64,000 nucleotides of DNA from Enterobacter soli ATCC BAA-2102 (GTDB lineage: Bacteria; Pseudomonadota; Gammaproteobacteria; Enterobacterales; Enterobacteriaceae). How positions within the stretch are numbered: position 1 is the stretch's first letter; each line of letters begins with the position of its first letter. Made by a program: the position numbers and the translations under genes. The stretch spans positions 62,001 to 126,000 of the forward strand of contig NZ_LXES01000026.1 in NCBI RefSeq assembly GCF_001654845.1, read 5' to 3'. The notes under the pieces are model-generated. The model was not told the origin of the DNA. It ran no database searches and worked only from the letters and a program-made list of their open reading frames with translations. Shown piece after piece: positions 18,016 through 27,473 of the stretch.

Positions 18016-18885
18016 TTAGTTCACCCCCTGAGAGGACAACGCGTCTTGCAGATACTGTGGTAAGGCAAACGCGGCGGTGTGGACTGCCGGATTGTAATAT
18101 CGGCACTGAAGACCGGCCTGGTGGAAACGGGCCTGAATGATTTCGGTGGAGAGATGGCGCAGCACTTCGTTATCCGTTGCCCAGGCGAAGGTCATAATCC
18201 CGCCGTAGTAAGTCGGAATCGCGGCCTGATAGAAACTGACATCGCCAAAATAGGTGCTTAACTTGCGGTGGCTGTCGATGGCTTCATCCTGTTGCAGGAA
18301 GCAGACGCCATTCTGCGCCACGAAGATCCCGCCGGGCTTAAGGCAACGTTTGCAGCCTTCGTAAAAGGATGAGGTAAACAGCGATGCGCCCGGGCCGATT
18401 GGGTCGGTGCAGTCAGAGATGATCACATCAAAGGTTTGTGTGGTCTGGTTAACAAAGTTAACCCCATCGTCAATCACCAGACTAAAGCGCGGATCGTCAT
18501 AGCTGCCAGCATTATGATTGGGCAGATACTGGCGGCAGAAAGAGACAACGCCTGCGTCGATTTCCACCATGGTGATGGATTCGACAGATTTATGGCGGGA
18601 GACTTCACGCAGCATGGCGCCATCACCCCCGCCGATAATCAGAACGTGTTTTGCCTGTCCGTGTGCCAGCAGCGGTACGTGGGTCATCATCTCGTGATAG
18701 ATAAACTCGTCACGCTCGGTGGTTTGCACCACGCCGTCCAGCGCCATCACGCGGCCAAAAGCAGCGTTTTCGAAAATGATCAGATCCTGATGATCGGTTT
18801 TCTCATGATAAAGCACGTTATCAACGGCAAAGTACTGACCAAACTGATCATGCAGTGTTTCATGCCACAACGCGTTGTCGGCCAT
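18016..18885 (-). CDS. speE: Polyamine aminopropyltransferase (spermidine synthase)
   Basis: Transfers the aminopropyl group of decarboxylated AdoMet to putrescine to give spermidine and methylthioadenosine. The 289 residues match E. coli SpeE. Seen: the nucleotide-binding [11 protein letters not shown] motif and the catalytic segment [11 protein letters not shown]. The by-product methylthioadenosine is the substrate of MtnN, also encoded in this window (57041-57739). ATG at 18883-18885 follows AGGAGGCG. Upstream gene of the pair with speD. Confidence 0.97.
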   Translation of the reverse strand: MADNALWHETLHDQFGQYFAVDNVLYHEKTDHQDLIIFENAAFGRVMALDGVVQTTERDEFIYHEMMTHVPLLAHGQAKHVLIIGGGDGAMLREVSRHKSVESITMVEIDAGVVSFCRQYLPNHNAGSYDDPRFSLVIDDGVNFVNQTTQTFDVIISDCTDPIGPGASLFTSSFYEGCKRCLKPGGIFVAQNGVCFLQQDEAIDSHRKLSTYFGDVSFYQAAIPTYYGGIMTFAWATDNEVLRHLSTEIIQARFHQAGLQCRYYNPAVHTAAFALPQYLQDALSSQGVN

Positions 18886-18999
18886 AAGCAGACGCCTCCT
18901 TTGTTAACATCCGTTTTCCCACGAAAAATGAGCAAAACATGATAGCTAACTATAACCGTGCTTGCACGGCTATAGGGTCAACAAGGGGCGTCGGGGAGG

Positions 19000-19347
19000 T
19001 TATTTTACGTAGGCGAGCAGGCTAAGGGAGTCGCGAGCCAGCGCTTTGCATTTCTTTGCAGTGGGAATGCCAATGCCGCTTAAATCGCGGTAGCTGTCTT
19101 CACCGAGCGCCTTCATGTCAAAGCTGTCGTAGTTGCTGAGATCCCACTGGTTCTGCTGGGCAAAAAAGACCAGTGCGCGACGAATCTGCCCGTTGGGTAA
19201 ATTCTGGTAACCACAATCATTTTTCAGGAATACAAAAACCGCCGTTAAATCGGCCATATCTTCTGCTTCATTTTCACTCAGCGCATAACTGTTCGCACAC
19301 ATAGCCATCAGGCTGCCGAACAAAATTGTCCTGAAAAACGTCTTCAT
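19000..19347 (-). CDS. yacC: YacC family exported protein
   Basis: 115-residue protein nearly identical to E. coli YacC. A signal peptide ends near residue 22 (CANSYA), so the mature protein is periplasmic. Two cysteines in the mature part (NDCGYQN, AKKCKAL) could form a disulfide. The family has been compared with small pilotin-like proteins of secretion systems, but no type II secretion genes are in this window. The ATG at 19345-19347 is chosen over a longer frame because it starts the signal peptide. Upstream of and co-directional with speE. Confidence 0.92.
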   Translation of the reverse strand: MKTFFRTILFGSLMAMCANSYALSENEAEDMADLTAVFVFLKNDCGYQNLPNGQIRRALVFFAQQNQWDLSNYDSFDMKALGEDSYRDLSGIGIPTAKKCKALARDSLSLLAYVK

Positions 19348-19427
19348 TGCTTCTACCACTGCGTCACGGAAAATTAACGTTAGCATACTTGATGCCAGGG
19401 CGACGATCTTTATTATTGCCGCTTTGC

Positions 19428-19458
19428 TTGACCTTCCGGTAAGGGGAGGGTTTATGCT
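19428..19458 (+). promoter_or_regulatory. CueR-type promoter of cueO
   Basis: TTGACC (19428-19433), a 19-base spacer, TATGCT (19453-19458). The over-long spacer contains ACCTTCC-N7-GGAGGGT (19431-19451), the dyad expected for the MerR-family copper sensor CueR, which activates by twisting the DNA. Confidence 0.85.
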
Positions 19459-19492
19459 CAAAATATCGCCTGCTGGATATAAGGAAATGAAC

Positions 19493-21061
19493 ATGCAACG
19501 TCGTGATTTTTTAAAGTATTCCGTCGCACTGGGGGTTGCCAGCGCATTACCGCTGTGGAGCCGCGCAGTTTTTGCCGCCGACAGGCCCGCCTTACCCATC
19601 CCTGACCTGCTCACCGCGGATGCACGCAGCCGCATCCAGCTTGTCGTTCAGTCAGGTAAAACCACCTTTGGTGAGCATACTGCGACAACCTGGGGGTATA
19701 ACGGCAATCTGCTCGGCCCTGCGATTCAGTTACGCAGAGGAAAAGCGGTTACTGTAGACATCCACAATACGCTGGCGGAAGAGACAACATTGCATTGGCA
19801 CGGTCTGGAAGTCCCGGGTGAAGTGGATGGCGGGCCGCAGGGGGTGATTAAAGCCGGCGGTAAGCGCAGCGTCACCTTTACCCCGGACCAGCCTGCGGCG
19901 ACCTGCTGGTTCCACCCGCATCAGCACGGCAAAACCGGACGGCAGGTTGCGATGGGCCTGGCGGGGCTGGTGCTCATTGAAGATGACGAAAGTCGCCTGC
20001 TACGCCTGCCAAAACAGTGGGGCATCGACGATGTGCCGGTGATTGTGCAGGACAAAAAGTTCACCTCAGACGGACAAATTGATTACCAACTGGACGTGAT
20101 GAGCGCGGCGGTAGGTTGGTTTGGCGATACGCTACTGACCAACGGTGCGATTTACCCGCAGCACGCTGCGCCGAAGGGCTGGCTGCGTTTACGCCTGCTT
20201 AATGGCTGTAACGCGCGTTCGCTGAATTTTGCTGCCAGCGATAAACGCCCGCTGTATGTGGTGGCGAGCGATGGCGGCCTGTTGCCTGAGCCGGTGAAGG
20301 TTAACGAATTACCGATGCTGATGGGCGAACGTTTTGAAGTGCTGGTGGATATCAGTGATGGCAAGGCGTTTGACCTGGTGACCCTGCCGGTAAGCCAGAT
20401 GGGCATGGCCGTTGCGCCATTTGATAAGCCGCATCCGGTGCTGCGCATTCAGCCGCTTAAGGTCACGGCGTCGGGCATCTTGCCGGATACCCTGGTGAAG
20501 GTGCCTGCGTTGCCTGCGCTTGAGGGGCTAACTCAGCGCAAGCTTCAGCTCTCGATGGATCCGATGCTCGACATGATGGGGATGCAGGCCCTGATGACAA
20601 AATATGGCAATCAGGCGATGGCCGGAATGCATCACGGGCAGATGATGGGCCATATGAACATGGATCACGGCAGCATGGGCGGAATGGGGAAAATGAACCA
20701 TGGGGGCCAGGGTTTTGACTTCCATAACGCCAATATGATCAACGGCAAAGCGTTCGATATGAATACGCCGATGTTTGCAGCCACAAAAGGGCAGTTTGAG
20801 CGTTGGGTGATTTCCGGTGAAGGCGACATGATGCTGCACCCGTTCCATATTCACGGCACGCAGTTCCGTATTCTCTCAGAGAATGGTAAAGCGCCAGAGG
20901 CGCATCGTTCCGGCTGGAAAGACACGGTGCGGGTTGAAGGTGGAGTGAGCGAAGTGCTGGTGAAGTTCGCGCACGACGCGCCGAAGGAGTTCGCCTATAT
21001 GGCGCACTGCCATCTACTGGAACATGAAGATACGGGGATGATGCTCGGATTTACCGTATAA
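19493..21061 (+). CDS. cueO: Multicopper oxidase CueO
   Basis: Periplasmic oxidase that turns Cu(I) into less toxic Cu(II). 522 residues. Seen: Tat signal (RRDFLK, cleavage after Ala28), copper ligands HWHGLE, HPHQHG, HPFHIHG and [13 protein letters not shown], and a Met/His-rich segment (about residues 360-410) that binds Cu(I). That insert is a few residues longer than in E. coli and carries extra Met-Gly-His repeats. The ATG at 19493 with AAGGA seven bases upstream opens the Tat signal; the upstream ATG at 19454 lies within the promoter -10. Expression is expected to be copper-induced through CueR. Confidence 0.97.
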   Translation: MQRRDFLKYSVALGVASALPLWSRAVFAADRPALPIPDLLTADARSRIQLVVQSGKTTFGEHTATTWGYNGNLLGPAIQLRRGKAVTVDIHNTLAEETTLHWHGLEVPGEVDGGPQGVIKAGGKRSVTFTPDQPAATCWFHPHQHGKTGRQVAMGLAGLVLIEDDESRLLRLPKQWGIDDVPVIVQDKKFTSDGQIDYQLDVMSAAVGWFGDTLLTNGAIYPQHAAPKGWLRLRLLNGCNARSLNFAASDKRPLYVVASDGGLLPEPVKVNELPMLMGERFEVLVDISDGKAFDLVTLPVSQMGMAVAPFDKPHPVLRIQPLKVTASGILPDTLVKVPALPALEGLTQRKLQLSMDPMLDMMGMQALMTKYGNQAMAGMHHGQMMGHMNMDHGSMGGMGKMNHGGQGFDFHNANMINGKAFDMNTPMFAATKGQFERWVISGEGDMMLHPFHIHGTQFRILSENGKAPEAHRSGWKDTVRVEGGVSEVLVKFAHDAPKEFAYMAHCHLLEHEDTGMMLGFTV

Positions 21062-21063
21062 AA

Positions 21064-21095
21064 AAAGCCGGGTGGCGGCAGCGCCTTACCCGGCA
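21064..21095. repeat. REP-type palindrome after cueO
   Basis: GCCGGGT...ACCCGGC hairpin of the same family as 11096-11130, directly after the cueO stop and next to a copy of the CTCTCCC repeat. Confidence 0.8.
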
Positions 21096-21101
21096 ATAAA
21101 G

Positions 21102-21147
21102 GTGCGGCCTGATGCCCTCACCCTGGCCCTCTCCCACAGGGAGAGGG
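21102..21147 (+). repeat. Dispersed palindromic repeat, copy 2
   Basis: GCGGCCTGATGCCCTCACC followed by the CCCTCTCCC/GGGAGAGGG hairpin. Lies between the convergent genes cueO and gcd. Confidence 0.85.
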
Positions 21148-21157
21148 AACAAACACT

Positions 21158-21184
21158 AAAAACGGCAACTTTCGTTGCCGTTTT
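21158..21184. terminator. Bidirectional terminator between cueO and gcd
   Basis: AACGGCAAC pairs with GTTGCCGTT around a short loop, with A-run on the left and T-run on the right, so it works on both strands. It lies five bases beyond the gcd stop. Confidence 0.88.
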
Positions 21185-21188
21185 GCTT

Positions 21189-23579
21189 TTATTTTGCGTC
21201 ATCCGGCAATGCATACGCGACGATATAGTCGCCCATCTTCGTGCCAAACGAACCATGACCCCCCGCAGAGATGACAACATACTGCTTTCCATTCACTTCA
21301 TAGGTCATCGGTGTTGCCTGTCCGCCTGCTGGCAGACGGCCTTGCCACAGTTTCTCACCGTTGGTCATGTTGTACGCGCGCAGGTAGTTATCTGCGGTTG
21401 CCGCGATGAACAGCACGTTACCGGCGGTAGAGATTGGGCCACCCAGCATTGGCATCCCCATATTGAACGGCACAGGAACTGGCATCGGGAACGGCATACT
21501 GTCCTGAGGCGTACCAATACGTTTCTTCCAGACAACCTGGTTAGTTTTCAGATCCAGACCGGAGATATAACCCCAGGCAGGCTGTTTACACGGCAGGCCA
21601 AACGGCGACAGGAACGGGTTCAGGGTTACGCCAAACGGCACGCCATACTGCGGCTGAATACCGGATTCGGTCCCGGTACCTTTCGCGTCTTTCGGCGGTT
21701 CGATTGGGTTACCCGGGCCACGTGGGATCAGTTTAGAGACAAACGGCAGCGCCATTGGGTTGGCAATCGCCACCTGGCGGTTCGGGTCAACGGAGATCCC
21801 GCCCCACTCGAACATCCCCAGGTTACCCGGGAAGACCAGTGTGCCCTGCTCAGAAGGTGGTGTGAAGATACCTTCGTAGCGCAGCTGATGGAACATCACG
21901 CGACAGACCAGCTGGTCAAACATGGTGGCACCCCACATGTCTGCGCCGCTCAGGTCTTTCTTCGGACGGAAGCTCAGGTCAGAGAACGGCTGCGTTTTGC
22001 TGACGTAATCGCCTTTTGCTGCTCCCTGCGGAACCGGTTTTTCCGGCGCAGGAACAACCAGCTTACCGTTGCTGCGATCCAGGACGAAGATGTTACCGGT
22101 TTTCGCTGGCGCATAAATCACCGGAACGGTTTTGCCGTTAACGGTAATGTCGGCAAGCGTCGGCTGGGATGGCATATCCATATCCCACAGATCGTGATGA
22201 ACGGTCTGGTAGCTCCATGCCAGTTTACCGGTGGTCGCGTTCAGCGCCACGATAGCGCTCGCGTAACGCTCCTGCTCTGGTGTGCGATTGCCACCCCAGA
22301 TATCCGGCGTGGTCACACCCATTGGCAGGTAGACCAGATCCAGCTTCGCGTCATACGCGGCCGGTGCCCAGGAGTTTGGTGAGTTAAAGGTAAAGGTATG
22401 TTCGTCCGACGGGATCGCGTTTGGATCTTTCGCGCCCGGATCGAAGGCCCACAGCAGTTTACCGGTGTTCACGTCAAAACCACGGATAACGCCAGAGGTT
22501 TCGCGGGTAGAGAAGTTATCCGTTACCGAACCGGCAATCACGATAGTTTTATCGGTGATGATCGGCGGCGAGGTCGGTTCATACAGACCTGGCGTGGTAT
22601 CCGGCATGTTGGTTTGCAGATTCAGGACACCTTTGTTGGCAAAGGTTTCGCACAGCTTGCCTGTTTCGGCGTTAACCGCAAACAGTCGACCATCGTTCAC
22701 CGGCAGCATAATGCGGCGCGGACAGTCGGCAATGACTTCCGGGCTGGCATTATCGGCACGCGCTTCGTGGTAAGAAACACCACGGCAGGTCACATGCTGG
22801 AATGACGGGTTAGAGTTGAGCTGTGGATCGAAGTGCCATTTCTCTTTACCGGTGGCCGCATCAAGCGCGAACAGACGCTGGTGCGCGGTACACAGATAAA
22901 GCATGTTGCCAACTTTAATTGGCGTCACTTCGTTGGTCAGTTCACCCGGATCGTTAGGCATCTTCACATCGCCGGTACGGAAGACCCAGGCTTCTTTCAG
23001 ATCCTTCACGTTGTCGGCGTTAATTTGCTTCAGTGGAGAGTAACGCTGACCTTCCTGATTACGACCATAGGCAGGCCAGTCGCTATCGGCAACCTGAGAG
23101 ATAGCTGCGGCAGGCGTGGATTCCGTGTTCAGCGTGCCTTTAATCTCCTGTGGGTCGTTGAAGCCAGCCCAGGTGAGGATGCCACCGCTGATAAGCAGGG
23201 TAATCACCAGTGCGGCGACTGCGCCACTGGAAGGGACAATCAGGCGACGCCAGACAAACGGCAGGATCAGCCAGATACCAAAGAACACGAGGATGTCGCT
23301 GCGCGGCGTCAGTGCCCAGAAGTCAAAACCGACTTCCCAGACGCCCCAGATCATAGTGGCAAGAAGGAGTGCGGCATACAGCCACAGTGCGGATTGTTTT
23401 CTACGCAACAGCAGGATGGTTACGCCAACCATAACCAGACCCGCAATTGGATAGTACCAGGAGCCGCCAAGGGCGACCAGCCAGACGCCACCGATCAACA
23501 AATACAGCGCGCAGAAAGCTGCGAACGCCGCTGTTAATGTCACCAGTAGACGCGACTGTTGAGTTTTTGTTTCAGCCAT
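21189..23579 (-). CDS. gcd: Membrane-bound PQQ-dependent glucose dehydrogenase
   Basis: Quinoprotein that oxidises glucose to gluconolactone in the periplasm and passes electrons to ubiquinone. 796 residues, the E. coli length. Seen: five N-terminal membrane segments (to about residue 140), then the eight-bladed periplasmic PQQ domain with W-motif repeats (ATGKEKWHF, NTGKLLWAF, TTGKLAWSY, TNQVVWKK, TNGEKLWQG). No pqq synthesis genes are in this window; without them the enzyme needs external PQQ. A consensus CRP site covers the predicted -35, which fits the known repression of gcd by cAMP-CRP. ATG at 23577-23579. Confidence 0.97.
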   Translation of the reverse strand: MAETKTQQSRLLVTLTAAFAAFCALYLLIGGVWLVALGGSWYYPIAGLVMVGVTILLLRRKQSALWLYAALLLATMIWGVWEVGFDFWALTPRSDILVFFGIWLILPFVWRRLIVPSSGAVAALVITLLISGGILTWAGFNDPQEIKGTLNTESTPAAAISQVADSDWPAYGRNQEGQRYSPLKQINADNVKDLKEAWVFRTGDVKMPNDPGELTNEVTPIKVGNMLYLCTAHQRLFALDAATGKEKWHFDPQLNSNPSFQHVTCRGVSYHEARADNASPEVIADCPRRIMLPVNDGRLFAVNAETGKLCETFANKGVLNLQTNMPDTTPGLYEPTSPPIITDKTIVIAGSVTDNFSTRETSGVIRGFDVNTGKLLWAFDPGAKDPNAIPSDEHTFTFNSPNSWAPAAYDAKLDLVYLPMGVTTPDIWGGNRTPEQERYASAIVALNATTGKLAWSYQTVHHDLWDMDMPSQPTLADITVNGKTVPVIYAPAKTGNIFVLDRSNGKLVVPAPEKPVPQGAAKGDYVSKTQPFSDLSFRPKKDLSGADMWGATMFDQLVCRVMFHQLRYEGIFTPPSEQGTLVFPGNLGMFEWGGISVDPNRQVAIANPMALPFVSKLIPRGPGNPIEPPKDAKGTGTESGIQPQYGVPFGVTLNPFLSPFGLPCKQPAWGYISGLDLKTNQVVWKKRIGTPQDSMPFPMPVPVPFNMGMPMLGGPISTAGNVLFIAATADNYLRAYNMTNGEKLWQGRLPAGGQATPMTYEVNGKQYVVISAGGHGSFGTKMGDYIVAYALPDDAK

Positions 23580-23622
23580 AGAAAAGTACTCGTCAGTTTT
23601 GTTAATTATTTGCTAGCAATTA

Positions 23623-23651
23623 ATTATAGGTATTAACAAGTGTGATCGGAA
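23623..23651 (-). promoter_or_regulatory. Candidate gcd promoter
   Basis: Read on the minus strand: TTCCGA (23651-23646), 17-base spacer, TATAAT (23628-23623). The -35 lies wholly inside the CRP site. Confidence 0.55.
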
Positions 23652-23656
23652 TCACA
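23641..23656. promoter_or_regulatory. CRP binding site over the gcd promoter
   Basis: TGTGATCGGAATCACA matches TGTGA-N6-TCACA at every defined position. It overlaps the predicted gcd -35, a repressing position, and lies 44 bases upstream of the hpt -10. Confidence 0.85.
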
Positions 23657-23699
23657 AAATTTGCTTTTTATAACTCATACGCCAGGGCTAACCATTTGC

Positions 23700-23708
23700 T
23701 GTTATAAT
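23700..23708 (+). promoter_or_regulatory. Extended -10 promoter of hpt
   Basis: TGTTATAAT is a perfect extended -10 (TGnTATAAT); no good -35 is seen at the usual distance. Confidence 0.6.
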
Positions 23709-23785
23709 GGCTGGCTTGTGAATCGATGCCGGACGCAGATTCATCCGCATTGAGCGATTTTTATTAAAATCATATGGTTAGTAAT

Positions 23786-24322
23786 ATGAAACATACTGTT
23801 GAAGTGATGATCCCGGAAGCGGAGATCAAAGCGCGTATCGCCGAATTGGGTCGTCAAATCACCGAACATTACAAAGACAGCGGCAGCGAAATGGTGCTGG
23901 TTGGTTTGTTGCGTGGCTCTTTTATGTTCATGGCAGACCTGTGCCGTGAAGTTCAGGTGTCACATGAGGTCGATTTTATGACCGCCTCCAGCTACGGCAG
24001 CGGCATGTCCACAACCCGTGATGTGAAAATCCTTAAAGACCTGGATGAAGATATTCGTGGCAAAGATGTGTTGATCGTTGAAGACATCATCGACTCCGGC
24101 AACACGCTCTCTAAAGTGCGCGAGATCCTGAGCCTGCGTGAACCAAAATCCCTGGCGATTTGTACCCTGCTGGATAAACCTACCCGTCGTGAAGTGCAGG
24201 TGCCGGTTGAGTTTGTAGGTTTCTCTATCCCTGACGAATTCGTGGTGGGTTACGGTATCGACTACGCCCAGCGTTATCGCCATCTGCCGTATGTCGGCAA
24301 AGTGGTGCTGCTGGACGAGTAA
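23786..24322 (+). CDS. hpt: Hypoxanthine phosphoribosyltransferase
   Basis: Purine salvage: converts hypoxanthine (and less well guanine) plus PRPP to the nucleotide. 178 residues from the chosen start, as in E. coli. Seen: the PRPP-binding motif [13 protein letters not shown] at about residues 95-107 and the flexible-loop segment TASSYGSG. An ATG four codons upstream (23774) is possible; neither start has a strong ribosome site. Divergent from gcd and convergent with can. Confidence 0.96.
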   Translation: MKHTVEVMIPEAEIKARIAELGRQITEHYKDSGSEMVLVGLLRGSFMFMADLCREVQVSHEVDFMTASSYGSGMSTTRDVKILKDLDEDIRGKDVLIVEDIIDSGNTLSKVREILSLREPKSLAICTLLDKPTRREVQVPVEFVGFSIPDEFVVGYGIDYAQRYRHLPYVGKVVLLDE

Positions 24323-24332
24323 TACTCGTTGG

Positions 24333-24379
24333 ATGCGGGCTGATGCCCTCACCCCGACCCTCTCCCACAGGGAGAGGGA
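24333..24379 (+). repeat. Dispersed palindromic repeat, copy 3
   Basis: One-base variant of the left arm (GCGGGCTGATGCCCTCACC) followed by the CCCTCTCCC/GGGAGAGGG hairpin, between convergent hpt and can. Confidence 0.85.
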
Positions 24380-24380
24380 G

Positions 24381-24403
24381 AAAAGCCCTGCGGGGCTTTT
24401 TTT
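24381..24403 (+). terminator. Terminator after hpt
   Basis: AAAAGCCCTGCGGGGCTTTTTTT: GCCC/GGGC stem with an A-run before and a T-run after; directly follows repeat copy 3. Confidence 0.85.
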
Positions 24404-25064
24404 ATTTATGGTTTACGTGCTTGAGTTTGAGGTTGGCAATGCCGGACCGATAGCGCTGTTCCAGCGTTTCGCGGTTGGTGGCGGTCACTTCCAGGTTACG
24501 CAGTAACCCGTCATGAATACCGTACGCCCAGCCGTGAATGGATACCTTCTGCCCACGTTTCCAGGCAGATTGCATAATCGTGGAGTGGCCCAGGTTATAA
24601 ACCTGTTCCATCACGTTCAGCTCGCACAGGGTGTCAAGACGGCGTTCTGGCGGCATTTCGCCGAGCAGTGAGCTATGTTTGAACCAGATATCGCGGATGT
24701 GCAGCAGCCAGTTGTCGATTAAGCCCAGCTCCGGATTTTCTACCGCCGCCTGGACGCCGCCGCAGCCGTAGTGGCCGCAAATGATGATGTGCTCGACTTC
24801 CAGTACATCAACGGCATACTGAACAACTGAGAGACAGTTAAGATCCGTGTGAATGACCAGGTTGGCCACGTTACGGTGAACGAATAATTCGCCCGGTTCG
24901 AGGCCGGTCAGACGCTCTGCCGGAACGCGGCTATCGGAACATCCAATCCATAGAAAGCGCGGGTTTTGCGCTTGTGCCAGTTTCCCGAAAAATCCCGGGT
25001 CTTCTTCAACCAGCATCTTTGACCATAGTGCATTGTTGCTGATGAGTGTATCTATGTCATTCAT
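24402..25064 (-). CDS. can: Beta-class carbonic anhydrase
   Basis: Zinc enzyme that interconverts CO2 and bicarbonate in the cytosol, essential for growth at air CO2 levels in E. coli. 220 residues, same as E. coli Can. Seen: zinc-site motifs CSDSR (Cys42, Asp44, Arg46) and HYGCGG (His98, Cys101), the beta-class pattern. The ATG at 25062-25064 (MNDIDTLIS) gives the family N-terminus; the upstream longer frame runs through the promoter area. Divergent from yadG. Confidence 0.96.
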   Translation of the reverse strand: MNDIDTLISNNALWSKMLVEEDPGFFGKLAQAQNPRFLWIGCSDSRVPAERLTGLEPGELFVHRNVANLVIHTDLNCLSVVQYAVDVLEVEHIIICGHYGCGGVQAAVENPELGLIDNWLLHIRDIWFKHSSLLGEMPPERRLDTLCELNVMEQVYNLGHSTIMQSAWKRGQKVSIHGWAYGIHDGLLRNLEVTATNRETLEQRYRSGIANLKLKHVNHK

Positions 25065-25171
25065 GGACGATAACGGCCTGTAACCAAGTAATTGCGTTGC
25101 GCTACTATAGGGTAACCCGACTTTTAATGAAACCACACAACGTGTGTCAGAACTATAGGTAAGTCTAATTC

Positions 25172-26098
25172 ATGGCGATTGCACTGGAGCTTGAACAGCT
25201 TAAAAAAACCTATCCGGGCGGCGTTCAGGCGCTGCGCGGAATAGATCTCAAAGTAGAGGCGGGTGATTTCTATGCGCTTCTGGGGCCGAATGGCGCAGGG
25301 AAATCCACTACCATCGGGATTATCAGTTCTCTGGTGAACAAGTCATCCGGCAGGGTGAGCGTGTTTGGTTACGACCTGCAAAAAGATGTCGTTAACGCCA
25401 AGCGCCAGCTCGGGCTGGTGCCGCAGGAGTTCAACTTTAACCCTTTCGAAACCGTACAACAGATCGTAGTGAACCAGGCGGGTTACTACGGCGTTGAGCG
25501 CAAAGACGCGCTTGAGCGCAGCGAAAAGTACCTCAAACAGCTCGATCTGTGGGAAAAACGTAACGAACGTGCGCGGATGTTATCCGGCGGGATGAAGCGT
25601 CGTTTGATGATTGCGCGCGCGCTGATGCATGAACCAAAACTGTTGATCCTCGATGAACCAACCGCCGGTGTGGACATCGAACTTCGTCGCTCAATGTGGG
25701 GGTTCCTGAAAGATCTTAACGATAAAGGCACCACCATTATTCTGACGACCCACTATCTCGAAGAAGCCGAAATGCTCTGTCGCAATATCGGTATCATCCA
25801 GAACGGGGAGCTGGTGGAAAACACCTCGATGAAAGATCTGCTTTCTAAGCTGAAATCAGAAACCTTTATCCTCGACCTGGCGCCGAAAAGCCCGCTGCCA
25901 AAACTGGAAGGGTATCAATATCGTCTGGTCGATACCTCGACGCTGGAAGTGGAAGTGCTACGCGAGCAGGGGATCAACAGTGTGTTCGCCCAGTTGAGTG
26001 CGCAGGGCGTGCAGGTGTTAAGTATGCGTAACAAAGCCAACCGACTGGAAGAGCTGTTTGTCTCTCTGGTTCATGAGAAACAAGGAGACAAGGCATGA
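25172..26098 (+). CDS. yadG: ABC exporter ATP-binding protein YadG
   Basis: ATPase subunit of an ABC-2 type exporter with YadH; substrate unknown. 308 residues. Seen: Walker A GPNGAGKST, Q-loop, signature LSGGMKRRL, Walker B LLILDEPTAG, then the switch histidine TTHY, and a C-terminal regulatory extension of about 80 residues. The stop overlaps the yadH start by four bases (ATGA), indicating translational coupling. Confidence 0.95.
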   Translation: MAIALELEQLKKTYPGGVQALRGIDLKVEAGDFYALLGPNGAGKSTTIGIISSLVNKSSGRVSVFGYDLQKDVVNAKRQLGLVPQEFNFNPFETVQQIVVNQAGYYGVERKDALERSEKYLKQLDLWEKRNERARMLSGGMKRRLMIARALMHEPKLLILDEPTAGVDIELRRSMWGFLKDLNDKGTTIILTTHYLEEAEMLCRNIGIIQNGELVENTSMKDLLSKLKSETFILDLAPKSPLPKLEGYQYRLVDTSTLEVEVLREQGINSVFAQLSAQGVQVLSMRNKANRLEELFVSLVHEKQGDKA

Positions 26099-26865
26099 CG
26101 CATCTTTACTGGGTCGCGCTGAAAAGCATCTGGGCAAAAGAGATTAATCGTTTTATGCGCATCTGGGTGCAAACCCTGGTGCCGCCGGTGATCACCATGA
26201 CGCTGTACTTCATCATTTTCGGCAACCTGATTGGTTCGCGAATTGGTGAAATGCACGGCTTCACCTATATGCAGTTTATCGTTCCGGGCCTGATCATGAT
26301 GGCGGTGATCACCAACGCCTATGCCAACGTTGCGTCATCGTTCTTTAGCGCCAAGTTCCAGCGCAACATTGAAGAACTGTTGGTGGCACCAGTACCCACG
26401 CATGTGATTATTGCCGGTTACGTGGGCGGTGGCGTGGCGCGTGGTCTGTGCGTGGGGATCCTGGTCACGGCGATTTCGCTGTTCTTTGTCCCGTTCCAGG
26501 TGCATTCATGGCTGTTTGTCGCGCTGACACTGCTGTTGACGGCGATCCTGTTCTCGCTGGCCGGTCTGCTAAATGCCGTCTTCGCCAAGACGTTTGATGA
26601 CATCAGCCTGATCCCGACTTTCGTGCTGACGCCGCTGACCTATCTGGGCGGGGTGTTCTACTCCCTGACGCTGCTGCCGCCGTTCTGGCAAGCGCTGTCG
26701 CACCTGAACCCGATCGTGTACATGATTAGCGGTTTCCGCTTTGGCTTCCTCGGCATTACCGATGTGCCGCTGTTTACCACCGTTGCGGTGCTGGTGGTGT
26801 TTATCATCGCCTTCTACATGCTGTGTTGGTATCTGATCCAGCGCGGGCGCGGCCTGCGCAGCTAA
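26095..26865 (+). CDS. yadH: ABC-2 type exporter permease YadH
   Basis: Membrane subunit partner of YadG; 256 residues with six predicted membrane helices and the ABC-2 signature region (LLPPFWQALSHLNPIVYMISGFRFGFLG) near residues 195-225. The substrate is not known. Ended by a GC-rich terminator. Confidence 0.95.
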   Translation: MTHLYWVALKSIWAKEINRFMRIWVQTLVPPVITMTLYFIIFGNLIGSRIGEMHGFTYMQFIVPGLIMMAVITNAYANVASSFFSAKFQRNIEELLVAPVPTHVIIAGYVGGGVARGLCVGILVTAISLFFVPFQVHSWLFVALTLLLTAILFSLAGLLNAVFAKTFDDISLIPTFVLTPLTYLGGVFYSLTLLPPFWQALSHLNPIVYMISGFRFGFLGITDVPLFTTVAVLVVFIIAFYMLCWYLIQRGRGLRS

Positions 26866-26871
26866 CCTTCA

Positions 26872-26906
26872 GCCCGGCGACAATCCGTTGCCGGGCGCTT
26901 TTCTTT
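26872..26906 (+). terminator. Terminator after yadGH
   Basis: GCCCGGC and GCCGGGC pair around an 11-base loop and are followed by GCTTTTCTTT. Confidence 0.75.
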
Positions 26907-26969
26907 GACTGTTATCACCGTAAGCTAACCTTCACTGAGCTAAACTACTCGCCTGCTAAGGAGGGAGTT

Positions 26970-27410
26970 ATGCTGGGATGGGTCATCACCTGCCACGATG
27001 AACAGGCGCAGGACATGTTGTTAAAGCTCGAAGCCCGTTTTGGGCCGCTGGTGCAATGCCGTGCGGTGAATTACTGGCGCGGACTAAGTACCAACATGCT
27101 CAGCAGAATGATGTGCGATGCCCTGCATGAAACCGACTCTGGCGACGGCGTTATCTTTTTGACGGATAAATCGGGTGCGGCCCCTTATCGCTCTGCGGCA
27201 TTGATGAGTCACAAGCACGATTGCTGCGAAGTTATCTCCGGAATTAGCCTGCCGTTGCTGGAAGTCATGTACCCGCAGCGGGAAACTCTCAGCAGCGCCG
27301 AATTTCGTCATGCTATCGTGGCGCAAGGTTTACCTGGCGTCAGTAGCTTGTGGCATCAGCAACAGAAAAATCCTCCTTTCATCCTGCATCACGGCCTGTA
27401 TAAGAATTAA
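26970..27410 (+). CDS. yadI: PTS EIIA-type protein YadI
   Basis: 146-residue protein of the mannose-family EIIA domain. Opens MLGWVITCHDEQAQDMLL. The phosphorylated histidine of true EIIA proteins (usually within GHG near residue 10) is replaced by a TCHD sequence, so His9 may or may not act. No other PTS genes are adjacent, and the substrate is unknown. AGGAGG five bases before the ATG is an excellent ribosome site and sets the start; the longer upstream frame runs back into yadH and lacks one. Confidence 0.9.
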   Translation: MLGWVITCHDEQAQDMLLKLEARFGPLVQCRAVNYWRGLSTNMLSRMMCDALHETDSGDGVIFLTDKSGAAPYRSAALMSHKHDCCEVISGISLPLLEVMYPQRETLSSAEFRHAIVAQGLPGVSSLWHQQQKNPPFILHHGLYKN

Positions 27411-27473
27411 ACATTGGTATTGATGTCTCTTTTGCTACAATGACATCAGTTTTTTCGTATCGATAACGATCCA

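Noticed and set aside
21072..22382. 436-codon open frame opposite gcd
   Set aside because: Antisense shadow; starts inside repeats and terminator and has no similarity.
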